From contig CM067507.1 in assembly GCA_034509495.1 (NCBI GenBank), forward strand, positions 20,570,121 through 20,634,120: a stretch of DNA of 64,000 nt. The letters are read 5' to 3'. Made by a program: the position numbers and the translations under genes. The number at the start of each line of letters is the position of its first letter. Within the stretch, counting starts at the first letter, position 1. The notes under the pieces were generated by a model. That model worked only from the letters and a program-made list of their open reading frames with translations. It was not told where the DNA came from and ran no database searches. Positions 13,201-25,349 of this stretch are shown here, in pieces. This DNA comes from Acestrorhynchus altus (lineage: Eukaryota; Chordata; Actinopteri; Characiformes; Acestrorhynchidae).

Positions 13201-16200
13201 ACTGTGCAGCGTCAAGGAGGCATCATACAGACATGGGTAAAAATGCCCGGCATATTGACGCTGCTCAGTGCCTGTTATTCCCCTAACGTTTTTGTGTGTA
13301 CTGCACCTCATGTATATGACGCATTAATTTCTGAGTAAGTGCACAACCAACAGATAGAGGATACATATGGCACACATGATACCCATATGTTTCTAGTCTT
13401 AGGGTTAGATCATTGTAATTGGAAGAGAGCATTCAGTGTGATGTTGTTGAGATTTTCTTCCCAGTTAACGCTTCACATGCTTATTCCTAGCCTGCTTACA
13501 TATGGTTTGTCCTCTGTCACTGCCCCAGTACTGAGTTTTTCAGCCACCACAGTAATATAGAAACAGGTGTTGAGTTTGTTCAGCAGGACCATGCATTTGC
13601 CAGGTGGTGGCATTTGTGTTTGAATACTTGTGTTGTCTATGTTTCTAGCTTAACTCTGTATATTGGTATGGGATTCCAAAGAATCATGACCTTAGAACTG
13701 CTACATTGTATTTAATCTTTAGAAGTTACAACCACACATTCAGTTAAAAAATGTGTAGAAGTATCCTACCTGTGTTTAGATACTATTTTTACCATACTTG
13801 TAAATCATACAAACACAGCACTTGAAGGACTCAGGAGTGGACAATATGGCATAAATACAGTCTCCAATGAAGGTATAGAAATAGACAATTGTTACGTAAA
13901 TAAGACTTTAGATTTGTGTTTTGAATTCCACTGACAACACAAAACCTGTTTTTTATACTTCTTCTGTAACATTTCTACACTTTTTTTCCTCAAGTTTTGT
14001 TGCGTGTTTCTCTCTTCAGTCTCCACTTAGGAGAAATTATTTTGGTTTAAGGACTGGTGACTCATTTGACAAAAACAGGCCCAGTTGATGAACTCATTTA
14101 TTTTTAATCACAAGCAGATCCATCCTTTCCTTTTGATCATTTTGGAAGATGTAAATCTATGTCTCATCACACAATGTTTTAAACTTTGTGGCTATTTCTT
14201 TGTCAGCTCCATCTTTCCTTATGATTTTACTGCTGATGTGGGTTTTGCTTCAAATGGTTTGAAATACCCCGACCCTGTGAAGTGTTCTGCTCACAGACTG
14301 TAAGAACACTATTTATGGGTTCTTCCTAACAGCTCTTCCAATGGTTCTGTAACCAATTGCTGCTGTTTTCCTCAGCTGCTCTTTGCGGATATCTGGTTAT
14401 GATGGCTTCATTGGAATCATGCTTATTCAGGACATTACAAATTCTTGTACTGGCCAAGTCTAGTTCTTGTGAAAAAGCTCTGGTCAATTTTCTCAGCTTC
14501 AAAATGGTTTCCTTTTCTATTTAAATTAGCAATGTGACAGGGTACACCTGGGCTGAGTCATACATTCCAAAATTTCTGCTCACTTGAAAAATGTGTGGGT
14601 TCAAAAGGTGCCATGCTTAATATCAGAAAGTAAATCTGAAATTCTGATCAATCATTTCATATTCATATTCATCTGATCAATCATCTCTTTGGATCTCAAT
14701 CCCAATTTCTTAAGTTACAATACAATTACAATTAAGCATCAAGCTTTACAAAATGTTCACAATACACAATATTTATTTTTCTACTATCTGAAACACTGGA
14801 TTGAACAAATACTACAGTGGCCAAAACATTTACTTTCATAAAAACACATTTTATGCCAAGAATTATAAGATAAAATACACAACTTGCTCAGAAAAGCATA
14901 CTGTAACATTGTGATGTAATTTATCACAAAAATAACCCCACAAAGGCACCAAATCCACCATTACAAAGACTAGTTAGACAAGCAGTATTTAAAGTGCAGG
15001 AAAAATGTGAGATTGGCACACCTCAGCATCACTCCTCCAAGCCTGATGGCTCGCTTCCAGTCCTTGAGTGTGGCTTTGCCAGCCAGGTGCACAAACTGCT
15101 TGGGGCTAATAAGCTGATCATTGAACTAGACATTAGAGAGAGAAAGAAACAGTGCAGTGTACTTCAGTGTCCAAAAACAGTCTAAAAAGTCTGGGGAAAG
15201 TGCCAAATACTGTTAAACGTATTAAGTAGTAAGTAGTTTTTGGTTTGTTAAACCAAATGAAACAAATGAAAAAGAATGAAATGCAAGATAATGCATTACT
15301 ACAGTATTTAAGTGCTTACATTTTAAATTTACTGTCGCACTAAATTCTATGCATTGACAATGTGCAAGTATTAGCTAAAAAAAATATGTGGAAAGACACT
15401 CAAGCACAGACATGTTTTAGTTTGTTGCATACATAGCTATTCTCTGGATTGTCAAGGTTTTGGACAGCATAATGACTACTCTAGATATGAGAAAGCAAAC
15501 CTTAACACATCTGACATTGATTCCCGGACAGACAAATTTCTTGAACAGAAGTACTGCCTTGCTGTCACCACAGGTGATTGGATAGCCATATTCAACCTCC
15601 TCTCCCTCTGAACTGTCCTCTTAAAAACACACACACATACACAAATTACAATTTAATTAAAGGATTGTGTGACGCTTTGGTTAAAGCATATGAATCTTTA
15701 TGGTGGTGTGTGTAAGCAAGAGCAATTTCTTATTTTTTCTGAAAACAAAACTATATCATACCTTGTTGAGTCTCTACAGCCAAAACAGTTGTACTTGTTT
15801 CAGTTATTTCCTCTGGAGTCCTACAGAGAATGACATAATGAATATGAAGCTATGAGCTAGGAAGAATTACTAGCTAATGTGCAGTTCCATAATCCCTTTT
15901 TGGTATTTTTATAGACTTCAATTACATAACAATTATCAACATTAATTATATTTTTAAAAAATAAATATGTATTACTTCTGACATTACAGTGCATACAAGA
16001 CAAATCATTAAAAATTGATTTTTAAAAACGAGGTTGTGGTCAGAAGTTTACACACTTTCATCATGAGCATGAATCTCATGGTTCAATTGGGAATGCAATG
16101 ATTCCCACAATACCATGCAATTCCAAACTTCAGCTAACAGCTTACATTTAATGATTTTTGGGTAGAACTCATTCATCAATATTCACTCACCACATAGGTG

Positions 16201-17201
16201 AATACACTGTTACACTCCTAGGTTGAGGTCATGACTTGTGGAAGGCCATTCCACAAGCTTATTGTTGGAACACCCAACAGTCTGACGTGTAGTTGATGGT
16301 TTGAGATTATGCTTTAGAAATCAGAGGTAGTCCTTCTTTTTTATTATTACATCCACTTTCTGCAATGAGCTAGTTAACTGGTAGAAAACTAGTCCAAATG
16401 TATGGTACCTACACCATGCTTCACAGCTGACATTGTTTTTGAGAAAATCCAGTACAACACTAGTTCACGGACTAGTATTTGGACTGTTGATCTTCGGGAT
16501 GAATCTTCATTTGTTTTGAAATGGCTCCAGAAGACTTTCCTACATTTACATTTACATGTTTGGCATTTAGCAGACGCCCCTAATCCAGAGCAATTTACAG
16601 AAGTGTTTTGCTTTTCACATCAGATATCCTTAGCTACATAAATCTATGATCATCCTTCCAAGGTCTACATTGAAGTTCTTGGACTTTCCTATTATACAGT
16701 GTGTGCGGGTCAATCCAATAAATAGGTGTGCATGCATTTTTGTCCCTACATGTATAATTTTGACCCTTTTAAAATCAGGGCACCAAATTCTTGTTTTGTT
16801 CTTGATTTCCATAAATTATGCATGCTGTACATTCAGTTTGCCCAAGAAAAAGAATGGTTAAAATAAATCACCAAGACACTCGTGACAATAAAGAGTCTAT
16901 GCAAACATCCAACCACAACTGAATATGATAGTGTATAATGCAATGGTTCTCAAACCAGAACTTGGGGTTCCCTACAATGCATAATTTTGCTTGATCCCAA
17001 ACACCTATCATACAGGAATACAACAAAAAGTGTACTGTCTGGGACTTCTGGGAACTGCTTTGAAAACCATTGCCCTGTTACATACTTCTGTTTGTCTTAC
17101 CCTTGGGAAATGGATTGTAGGTGCAGGACGAGTTGAGTCTTACGGTTGTCATTGTGACCTTTTTCCTCTCCATTTACCATTACTATTTCTCCCAACGACA
17201 T
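10246..17201 (-). CDS. gmeb1: Glucocorticoid modulatory element-binding protein 1, nine coding exons
   Basis: This gene encodes a nuclear DNA-binding protein that binds the glucocorticoid modulatory element as a GMEB1/GMEB2 heteromer. Coding exons in transcript order are 17101-17201 (ATG at 17201), 15762-15820, 15501-15619, 15022-15125, 12523-12668, 12182-12313, 11950-12087, 10905-11027 and 10246-10760. All junctions are GT-AG and in phase, giving 1437 bases and 478 residues. The SAND domain covers about residues 66-150, with KDWK at 114-117 and the zinc-ligand run H141, C145, C149. A conserved LWKGIAEMGLM block and a coiled-coil-like helical stretch follow, then the KRPRLQRP basic motif and a Ser/Thr-rich tail. 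Human GMEB1 is about 573 residues, so tail and N-terminus are shorter here. The choice of GMEB1 over GMEB2 rests on block-by-block resemblance and on rab42 and taf12 nearby. No 5' UTR exon was fixed; the CpG island at 18.5 kb is the likely promoter. Confidence 0.93.
11437..11650. repeat. Hairpin-type hAT-like MITE, partial
   Basis: The left end CAGTGTTTCACAACCCTGGT matches the terminus of a palindromic repeat seen at least seven more times in this window. The right end here is decayed. It lies in a gmeb1 intron. Confidence 0.55.
12837..13035. repeat. Hairpin-type hAT-like MITE, best-preserved copy
   Basis: CCAGTGTTTCTCAACCTTGG at the left end is the exact reverse complement of CCAAGGTTGAGAAACACTGG at the right end; the match extends to about 23 bases. 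The inside carries CACCCCCTACCC and the AATCAGGTGTGTTGGG block typical of this fish repeat. It is non-coding and lies in a gmeb1 intron. Confidence 0.75.
14020..14600 (-). mobile_element. Possible Tc1/mariner-type relic
   Basis: The stretch contains TTCCTTATGATTTTACTGCTGATG and GTTCTTCCTAACAGCTCTTCC, wording that recalls decayed fish transposase relics, but no DDE motif could be read. It lies in the gmeb1 intron between 12.67 and 15.02 kb. Confidence is low. Confidence 0.3.
16030..16540 (-). mobile_element. Salmonid-type (Sleeping Beauty-like) Tc1 relic
   Basis: The left part GTGGTCAGAAGTTTACACAC and the nearby TCATGAGCATGAATCTCATGG resemble the ends of Sleeping Beauty/Tss-type Tc1 elements. 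The body has GGTTTGAGATTATGCTTTAGA, which is transposase read backwards. The copy is truncated and has no open frame. Confidence 0.5.
16552..16612. repeat. Short dispersed repeat (TGGCATTTAGCAGACGC type)
   Basis: The TTTGGCATTTAGCAGACGCC block followed by AATCCAGAGCAATTTACAG is a short sequence that recurs widely in fish genomes (from memory). Its class is uncertain. It sits at the right edge of the Tc1 relic at 16.0-16.5 kb. Confidence 0.45.
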
Positions 17202-17639
17202 TGTGATCACAAGACTCAACAATGGGGTCACAACACTTTATAGAGGGGAAAACAGTATTTTAATACCACTGAAACCACTTTGCACAGTATGTCACTGTAT
17301 GTTTACTGTTTTTAATTTTAAGAACATTATATAATAAAAAAGACATAGAAAACATCATATAATAGGTATCTTTAGAAACACATCAAAACACGATCAAAAA
17401 AATTTGGATATAATCAGATTTTCTCACATGAAAAATGCTTGTCTACACATATGATGACGTTTCTGCTCAAACACACAGTTTCACCACACAGTACAGTCTA
17501 CCTAACACCACGTGCTTTCATGCAAGAAACCAACCATTGCGGGCAGTTGTATGCCACATAACCCAGGATCAGTGCAACCTATAGACCTGATACACATATA
17601 ACAATCTATAAGACACCCTATCTAACCATAACCATCATT

Positions 17640-18200
17640 ATGTGGAGCCTTCCAGTGCATGTTCACTGCTCTGGCCATGTTTTCATGCTCAATCTGCACA
17701 CACACTCACTGAGCAGCCAGGGCCTAATGACATCACTGACCCATATATTGAGTTAAAGAAGAAAATCATACCTATCTATTGGCTCTATTTCTTTGTTCAC
17801 AAAGTATTCAAATTTCAGAATAAAAGTCCTGAGAAGGGATAATTGATACATACATACATACATCAATTTATTAATATTATAAATATCTTTATCAATCTAC
17901 TCATTACAAATAACTCGTCAAAATTATTTTTCAGTCCAAAAACACTCTGTATGATCAATTTCCACTTTATTTTTTTCTGAGATATAAATTGTTTTCAGTG
18001 GTGTGTACATTTTTGATCAAAACATGGTCAAATTCATATTTTTTACATCTCAAATAAAGACACATCTAGGTAATGTACGGTCTCCTGAAAATAACAAAAT
18101 GTCATGTGTGACTGTCTCCTATAAATACATTTTTAAAAATTTCTGGTTTATAAACCTATATCACACACTGAAAACATCCCACAGAACTGGCCTTCAGTTC
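17640..18200. repeat. Diverged direct repeat, copy 1
   Basis: This stretch matches 19862-20385 in the same direction over several separated blocks: GAGCCTTCCAGTGCATGTT, TTTCAGAATAAAA followed by GAGAAGGGA, the AACATGGTCA/ATTCAT block, and the final CATCCCACAGAACTGGCC versus ACTCCACAAGCTGGCC. The two copies sit on either side of the CpG island. It may be a segmental duplication or two insertions of one unnamed repeat. Confidence 0.65.
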
Positions 18201-18519
18201 TACAGGTTAATGGGGATGATGGTGAGTCGTGCTGCAGATCACGCTGGGATGTATTTTGTTTGCTGGTATATTTCTGTGGAGAAAAGCTGAACTGTAAAGA
18301 CTGTGATGAGACTTTGTCATTTAACGCTTGGTATGAGTCCCTTTGGTCTTACATTTTAAAACAGTGTAAAACAAGTTTAGATGTATGTTTAAGGCTTTAA
18401 AATGAGGTCAGATGTGCTCAGATCCAAAACAGAAAACATGCGGGCAGAAATTATTCTGATCTTTGATTTTGATAAACACTGAAATCCTACATTTCCCAGG
18501 TGTCAAATTCATCTGGAAA

Positions 18520-19330
18520 CGGGTTTAAAGCGAAGCGGTGCCGCGGGGCATTGTGGGGGCTGTAGTCCTGAGTGTTCGCGTGCGCTCGAGCTCAGTAAAC
18601 CTGTTTACTAACAGAGGATCTGTCCGTCCCAGGAAAAGCGCGGGCTCGGCGCTGAACTTTCTGCTGGAGTGTGTACACACACCGTCCTCTGCCCCAACAC
18701 TCCGAAGCCGCTGCGTCGCGGCCGCTTTTCTCCTCTTTAGTTTGGAGGTCCTCTTGGGACGCTGCGCGCACGCAAGCCGCGCTCGTGCGTGTGAGTGAGC
18801 GCGCTCTCGCTCCGGGCTGCGCTGAACCACGCCGGCAGAAGAGTCCGCAAACAAAGACGAGACCGCTCAAAAGTGCTCTTTCTTACCTTACCTTCTTCTT
18901 TTCTCTTCTTTTCTACAGAGCCGAGCGCATCATCCGCTGCCCCGGCGTTGTGCGCGTGCGCCGTGCCGCCTCGCTCCACTTCCTGCGCGAGGCAGCTGGA
19001 GCGCTGGCACGAGGAGCGGCGGCTCGCACGCGATCCGCGCACACGCACACACATACACACACACACCGGTCACACGAGCTCATTCCGCCCCGCTCTGCAG
19101 CACACACACGAGCCCCGTGCATAGACATCCGCTCACACACGCAGTCACGACTGCAGCTTGCACGACAAGCGCGCAGACCGCGAGCATGTGGTACAGACTG
19201 CAGACGAGATCCTGAAACAGAGGCAGGGGAAACACTGACTTGTATGCAGGCTTGTGACTCCGTTCAGCTGAGGTTTCTGGAGCGCACTGCACAGGCGCAC
19301 GCGCTCCAGCCCTGCAGCTTCTGATGCGGT
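18520..19330. promoter_or_regulatory. CpG island, probable gmeb1 promoter
   Basis: This is the only long GC-rich, CpG-dense stretch in an otherwise AT-rich window. It lies about 1.3-2.1 kb upstream of the gmeb1 start codon and about 2.2 kb before the DCBLD start codon. On the minus strand a good donor, AAG followed by GTAAGGTAAG, occurs near 18891, which could end a non-coding first exon of gmeb1. On the plus strand a pyrimidine tract ending CTACAG at 18919 looks like an acceptor, so transcription in the other direction is not excluded. Long ORFs here are a by-product of few stop codons in GC-rich DNA. Confidence 0.6.
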
Positions 19331-19508
19331 TTGCAGTCAGAGAGAGCGGTGTACAAACTTGAACATCTCTTCAAGAACACAGCAGTTATCAGTGATCCGT
19401 CAGTGCATATGAATAAACATACATGGGGGAGGAGAAGACATGACAACACCAAAACTGAAGTTTCTCTACCCCCATATACTGCACCTCCTATACCAATGCC
19501 TGTATCTG

Positions 19509-19521
19509 CCCTCTAGGGGGC
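19509..19521 (+). promoter_or_regulatory. Candidate CTCF site
   Basis: CCTCTAGGGGGCG fits the vertebrate CTCF core CC(N)(S)YAGRKGGCR closely. It lies just past the distal edge of the CpG island. Motif match only; binding is inferred. Confidence 0.4.
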
Positions 19522-19861
19522 GACATAAGTAAACTTACAATTTGTTTATTTATTCATTATTTTTATTATCATTATTATTGTAAGTCATAGCCATTCATTG
19601 CACTGTACGTTTACAAGAAATTCATTCTAGGCATGTTTGAAGTTGGTACATGTTAATCATAATTCAAGATCCACATTTTGCTGGCAGTTACTAGAATTCT
19701 AAGCTTCATATCTCAGGAACAGAGTAACTTGTAGATGTGATACACATAGCATATCAAAGTAGAAGGCTTACCCTACTTAACCATGGTGTGTGAACTGTCA
19801 GTGAGAAATCCAGCTCTAAAGAACAGCAAAATTTCTCTGGTTTCTAATTAAATCCCAGTTT

Positions 19862-20385
19862 AAATGCTAAAAGAGCCTTCCAGTGCATGTTTACTGCTCT
19901 GTCCACATGTCCATGCATGGACTAAATCATGAATCAGTGGGGGGATGGGATATTATCACCCAGAAATTGGAATACAGGTGAAAATGAGAATGAAAGGGCT
20001 GTTTGCTCTTTCTTTGTTCACACAGTGCTCAAGTTTCAGAATAAAAATTCGGAGAAGGGACATACAAACATTAGCAAAAAATAACAATGAACATTTAAGT
20101 TGTTTTTAAATTTTATTTGAAATTTTATTTCATTTAATTTTGAAGAAGTTATTATAAATATAAATGTAAATCAAATCATTACAAACTCATGCACATCATA
20201 ACATGGTCAGATTCATACAAATATTGAAATTTTGTCTCAAATGAAGACAATTTTGATTAACCTAGGATGTCCTGGAAATAACAATACCTGGCATGTATGA
20301 CTGTCACTAATAAACACATGTAATTGGTAAATAAAAATTTATCAAAATACAAAACACTCCACAAGCTGGCCTAGAGTACTAAAGG
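19862..20385. repeat. Diverged direct repeat, copy 2
   Basis: This is the partner of the stretch at 17640-18200, in the same orientation. Matching blocks occur in the same order with comparable spacing, but with many substitutions and small gaps, so the copies are old. Confidence 0.65.
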
Positions 20386-21030
20386 TTAAAGGTGCCCTAG
20401 GAAGGCAAAACTAGTTAATCATTAAAATTGTTCATTAATGATTTTGGTATATGGAGCTGACAGGTTGTGTTCTGATACTACATCAAAGCCCAGAGAAGAC
20501 TGGAGAATATGGAAGCAAGGCTAAACAGTCTAATAGATAACTCTAGGCCAACTGATACAGACACAGACACCTCTGGAGCTGAAAAAGTTCAGATATAATT
20601 CTGGGCTGGCTGCAATCTTCTGCTAATTAAAGGCCCTCTGGGCACTGGAGTCAACACAGAGAGGACCCTGAATGGACATCAGCAGTATCTGCTAAGACAC
20701 CAGATAATTAGCTCTAAAACAGTAGGAACCCTGATTTCTGTTTTTGCTGTGACTGCACACAAACGTGTTTAGGTCTGTTTAGCGGACACCTGGTTCTTGA
20801 CTATATTGAGCTGTTTTCTTTGTTTGACAGCAAAGGAGAGACAATGACATGTACACTGTGTGTCCACTGTTTTGCTGGACCAGTGTCCCTTCACCCTCCA
20901 GAGGTGTACCTGCTTAACCAGATGGGTTTTAGTGATTGTATCTGGTGAATTGACGGGGTGTTAAATTTGCTTTGACTTTGTCTTTGGGGTCCACAGTCCA
21001 CTTGTGTAGTTCTTATACTAACAGCTCTCA

Positions 21031-21043
21031 CCAGCAGGTGGCA
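21031..21043 (+). promoter_or_regulatory. Candidate CTCF site upstream of the DCBLD start
   Basis: CCAGCAGGTGGCA matches the CTCF core, in the same direction as the site at 19509. It lies about 540 bases upstream of the start codon of the DCBLD gene. Motif match only. Confidence 0.4.
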
Positions 21044-21572
21044 GTAGATCACAGGGCGTGTTTGTTTGTACAGGGAGCTGGTCAGAAAGTTAAAGATTGT
21101 CCTTTATGGGGCTTTTGGCGATATTATGAAGTTAAATGCAGCCTCGTCTTCAAACAGAAAACCCAGTACTGTTTACTAGACGCTGGTGAGGGAATTGTAA
21201 AACGACGTTTTGTGTACTTTAATCCTTTAATGAGTCCTCGCAGTCACGTGTGTCTCAGTCTTCACGTTATTAGACTACTCGCCCGACTTAGAACCCGGTT
21301 CTATTACTTTTAACACGGTATGTTCTGCGCTGTAGTTCTCAGACTGTTATTTTCAGACTTGAGTCCGCCCTCTTCTGGGGCTGTGTGTGATGAATGACAC
21401 ACACTCTGACCAATGAAGCAGTAGCACCAGCGTAGCCACGCCCAGTCTGTAGTGTTTAATGTGGAGCCCTGTGGGGAACCTCTCTGCAGTTGGGTAGGCC
21501 CTCTTCACTGACCTCTACCCATGGACACCAGCAGAAGTTCGTCAGTGTGAGGGAGGACCAGCTGAAGACACC

Positions 21573-22547
21573 ATGCAGATGTTATCAGGAGGCTGCTGGG
21601 ATGCTATGGGAGTTACTGGGGTTTGGTTTCTTTTCAGCCTCCAGTCTCTGCTGGTTTATGGTCAGAAAGGTAAGACTGTCTCCAAACTCTGCTGCTGTGT
21701 GTTTAGAGTGGTTTTCACACGAGTTAATGAAGTGCATTGATAGGTTCTAGAGAGAACATCTTAAATGCAGCTGATAAACTTTAGGAAGCTCCACGAAGAC
21801 TAAAATCAGCTGTTAGTGTGGTCTGCACCGGGTTAATGATGGTGTTCAGTTACTGGGTAACACAGTGAAACTTCCCATTTCAGTGTCTGATTACACACAG
21901 AGATCTCAGAGGAGGTGCAATAGAAGATTATTGTGGTTCCTCTAATGCCTGGTTCTTTAAAGAACAGGCCTCTTGTACATGTTTGAGGATGTGATGAGAC
22001 TTTCTGTTATAGTTTAAAAGTATTTTTCACTCCTGGTCCTGGAGGCACACCTACCCCCAACTATTTTCCAGATTAGTAATTAATAAGCCCTTCTACAGAA
22101 ACCTTCAGGTTAGGAGTGCCTCCAGGACCAGGGTTGAGAAACACTGGGTTAATACAGTGTTTCCCAACCCTGGTCCTGGAGGCACCCCTACCCGGAGTAT
22201 TTTAGAGCTTTTCTTACTCCCATCACATCGGATTAAAATAATCAGCTCATTTTAAAGCCCTTCATAGTTTTGTGAGGAGAGTTAACGCCAAAATGTGGAT
22301 GGCAGGGGTGCCTCCAGGACCAAGGTTGAGAAGCGCTGATTCAAAGAACCTGCACAAAATGTAGCTCAAGATCCTCTGCCAGAAAAAGGATTTTCCTACA
22401 GCAGCACCTTTTATTGGACTTTATTAAGGTACAATAAAGTACCTTTTGATTTTCTGTAGTGATGTTAAAAAATGAGGTAAACTATTGTACCTTTTAAAGA
22501 GTACATTTTAAGGACATTTTAGTTTTAAGTGTATTAATCTTGTGAAA

Positions 22548-22579
<32 letters not shown>

Positions 22580-25258
22580 GAAGCCTGAACAAAATAAATA
22601 TCTCAGGATTTCTTTTCCAGGTGTTTTTGTTTTAAATGTACAGTGTGGTTGAATAAGTGGAGATAGCTAGCTTAGACACCGGTCATTGGACAGTCCTAAA
22701 GGTTCGGGGCATTTGGGAATAACGCTTCCCCTTATTCACTTAGTCAGTCTGAGTAAGTCATATTGGGAATTCCTTAGAATTTCCTTAGAAATTCCAGTCA
22801 ATTGGTGAAGGGAGAGAGGAATTGAACAGGACCCCAAAGTGGCCAATGAAGATGAGAGTTCATTATTTCTCATGTAAGACATGTTTTCATTACATAAAGT
22901 GTAAGAAAAATGTAGGGTATTGGTTTTGTAATGGGATCAGGTTCTTCAACTGGCATAAACTCGGATAACTCTCCACCTGAGAGTTATGAGTTTTGATGGT
23001 GGGATAAGACTTTTTGTTTTTCCTTTCCAGATTCTTCACTTTTTCACATTTTATGTTCAAGATGGTTTCAATTGATTTTTTCCTCAAAATTCTACACACA
23101 ATACCCTCACGATGACAAAGTGAGAAGTTCGTATTTTGAGTAAGATGCTACAAGCTTGGCACACCTTCACATTAATTGGATGGGGAGCATCTGTGCACAG
23201 CCATTTTTAGATGTCTCCAGAGATGTTCAATCAGGTTGAAATCTGCTTAGGGTCGTTGTCCTATTGGAAGATAATCCTTTGTCCCAGTCTGAAGTCCACA
23301 GTGCTCTGGAGCAGGTTATCATCAAGGAAGTCTCTGTACTTCACTGCAGTCATCTTTCCCTTGACCCCGACTAGTCTCCCAGTTCCTGTTGTAGAAAAAT
23401 ATGCTGCCATGCTTCACTGTAGGAATGGTATTGGCTTGGCAATGAGTAGTGCCTGGTTTTCTCCAGACATGAGGCTTGGCATTCAGTCAGAAAGTTCAAT
23501 CTTTTTGTTTCTCATGGTCTGAGAGTCACTTAGGTGCCTTTTGGAAACCTCCAGATGGGCTGTCATGTACCTTTTACTGAGGAGTGCCTGACTGGTGGAG
23601 TGCTGCTGAAATGGTTGTCCTTCTGTAAGAATCTCTCCAAAGAGTAATGTTTCAGCTCTGTCAGAGTGACATTTGGTTCTTGTTCACCACCCTGACTAAG
23701 ACCCTCCTGCCACAATCACTCAGTTTGGCTGGGCAGCCAGCTCTATGAAGAGACTTAGTGGTTCCAAACGTCTTTCATTTGTGGTTGATGATGCAGGCCA
23801 CTATAACTGGAACCTTCAGTGGAGCAGAAAATGTTCTGTACACTTCCCCAGATGTGTGTCTCAATACAGTCCTCTCTTGGAGGTCTGCAAAGAATTCCTT
23901 AAACATCATGGCAAAGGCTGTGAATACGTATGTATGTGTTATATTTCTGTGTTATTATTTTTAATAAATTTGCTAAATTTTCAAACAAACTTTTCTCACT
24001 TGTCATTGTGTGATATTGTTTGTAGGTTTTTTGTTTGTTTGTTTGTTTGGGGTTTTTTGGGGGGGTGGGGTGGGGTGGGGTCTAATCCTTTTTGGAATAA
24101 GGCTGTAACATAAAATGTGCAAATATGCTGTGAGTACTTTCCAGATGTACTGTTGTGCAGAATTGGTGATGTCCCAGTCTGCCTATCGGGGCATTAGTGC
24201 ATTTTCCCACCTGTAGTTCTCTTGGTTTTGCCTGACATTGGTAACAATTTTGTGAACCTGGAGCATTTTCCAAGGTGGTTTGGGTGGTTTTCTTACAAGA
24301 AAAAGTATTAAGTCCACCAAAATACATCACAACAAACCACACAAGAACATTTTGTCCCTTGATTGGTCAGACTTATCCGAGAAAGTAAATCCTAAAAGAA
24401 AGTGCTGTGTTTTGCACTACACCAGATTTCTGCACAGTTTAACGTGGAGTAGCAGCAGATGGCATTTGTTCATATCTGTAGTGATTATCTGATCAATATA
24501 CCAGTTTAAACTACACCTACAGTGCAATTTGGCATAGACTTGCACATTACAACCAATAATTGGGTTGGATCAAGGTTTGATCATGTTCTCCTCCTTTAAA
24601 GGGTCTTGGGTTGTTTGTTTTGCTCCTCATCTAAGTGCCATTTACTGTTTACACACCTGCCCAAACAAATCACACCAAGAGTGAAAATGAACCAGAGTTT
24701 GATTTAACCAGACCAAAAAGCACAGGTGTGAAAACGCCCTTAGTTTCAACCACAGTGTCTAGAGCGCCACCTGTTGTAGACAGGATACAATTAACAGACA
24801 TTTTGCTCTGAAGAGTATACAAGAGGAATTGAAACACATACACAGTATTTGAAAGCTCAATCATAGCTCATTCTCCAGTCTATAAAATGCACAATGATTG
24901 AACTGGTTTGGTATCAGCCGATACCCAAGACTTGGATCGGATTGGGGGACAAATAACTTGATCGGGACATCCCTATGCAGAATTATGCAGTCTTTTGCTT
25001 ATTTTTCTTGAACTTTCCAAGTTTAATTTTTATTGTGGTTTCTGTTTTTTGGATGAAACTGTAGGGAGTAAACTGTCCAGACATCTGAGGATATAGTATA
25101 TAAGGTATTTGTTGATTTTAACATTTCTATAATTTGATTTGATGCCAAAGTTAACACATCCACAGTGCTGCTGCTCAGCCACGCCAGCTATCATAGAGTA
25201 GAATAAACATCTGATAAGGATGGACTGGTCAGTCCACAGACATTGTTTGTGTTTCCCC

Positions 25259-25349
<91 letters not shown>

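Noticed and set aside
18890..18925. Plus-strand splice acceptor (pyrimidine tract ending CTACAG)
   Set aside because: No plus-strand exon can be tied to it; the minus-strand donor at the same place fits gmeb1 better, though neither is proven.
18671..19324. 217-codon plus-strand ORF in the CpG island
   Set aside because: Low-complexity, Arg/Ala/His/Thr-rich reading of GC-rich DNA with several overlapping long frames on both strands; no recognisable domain.
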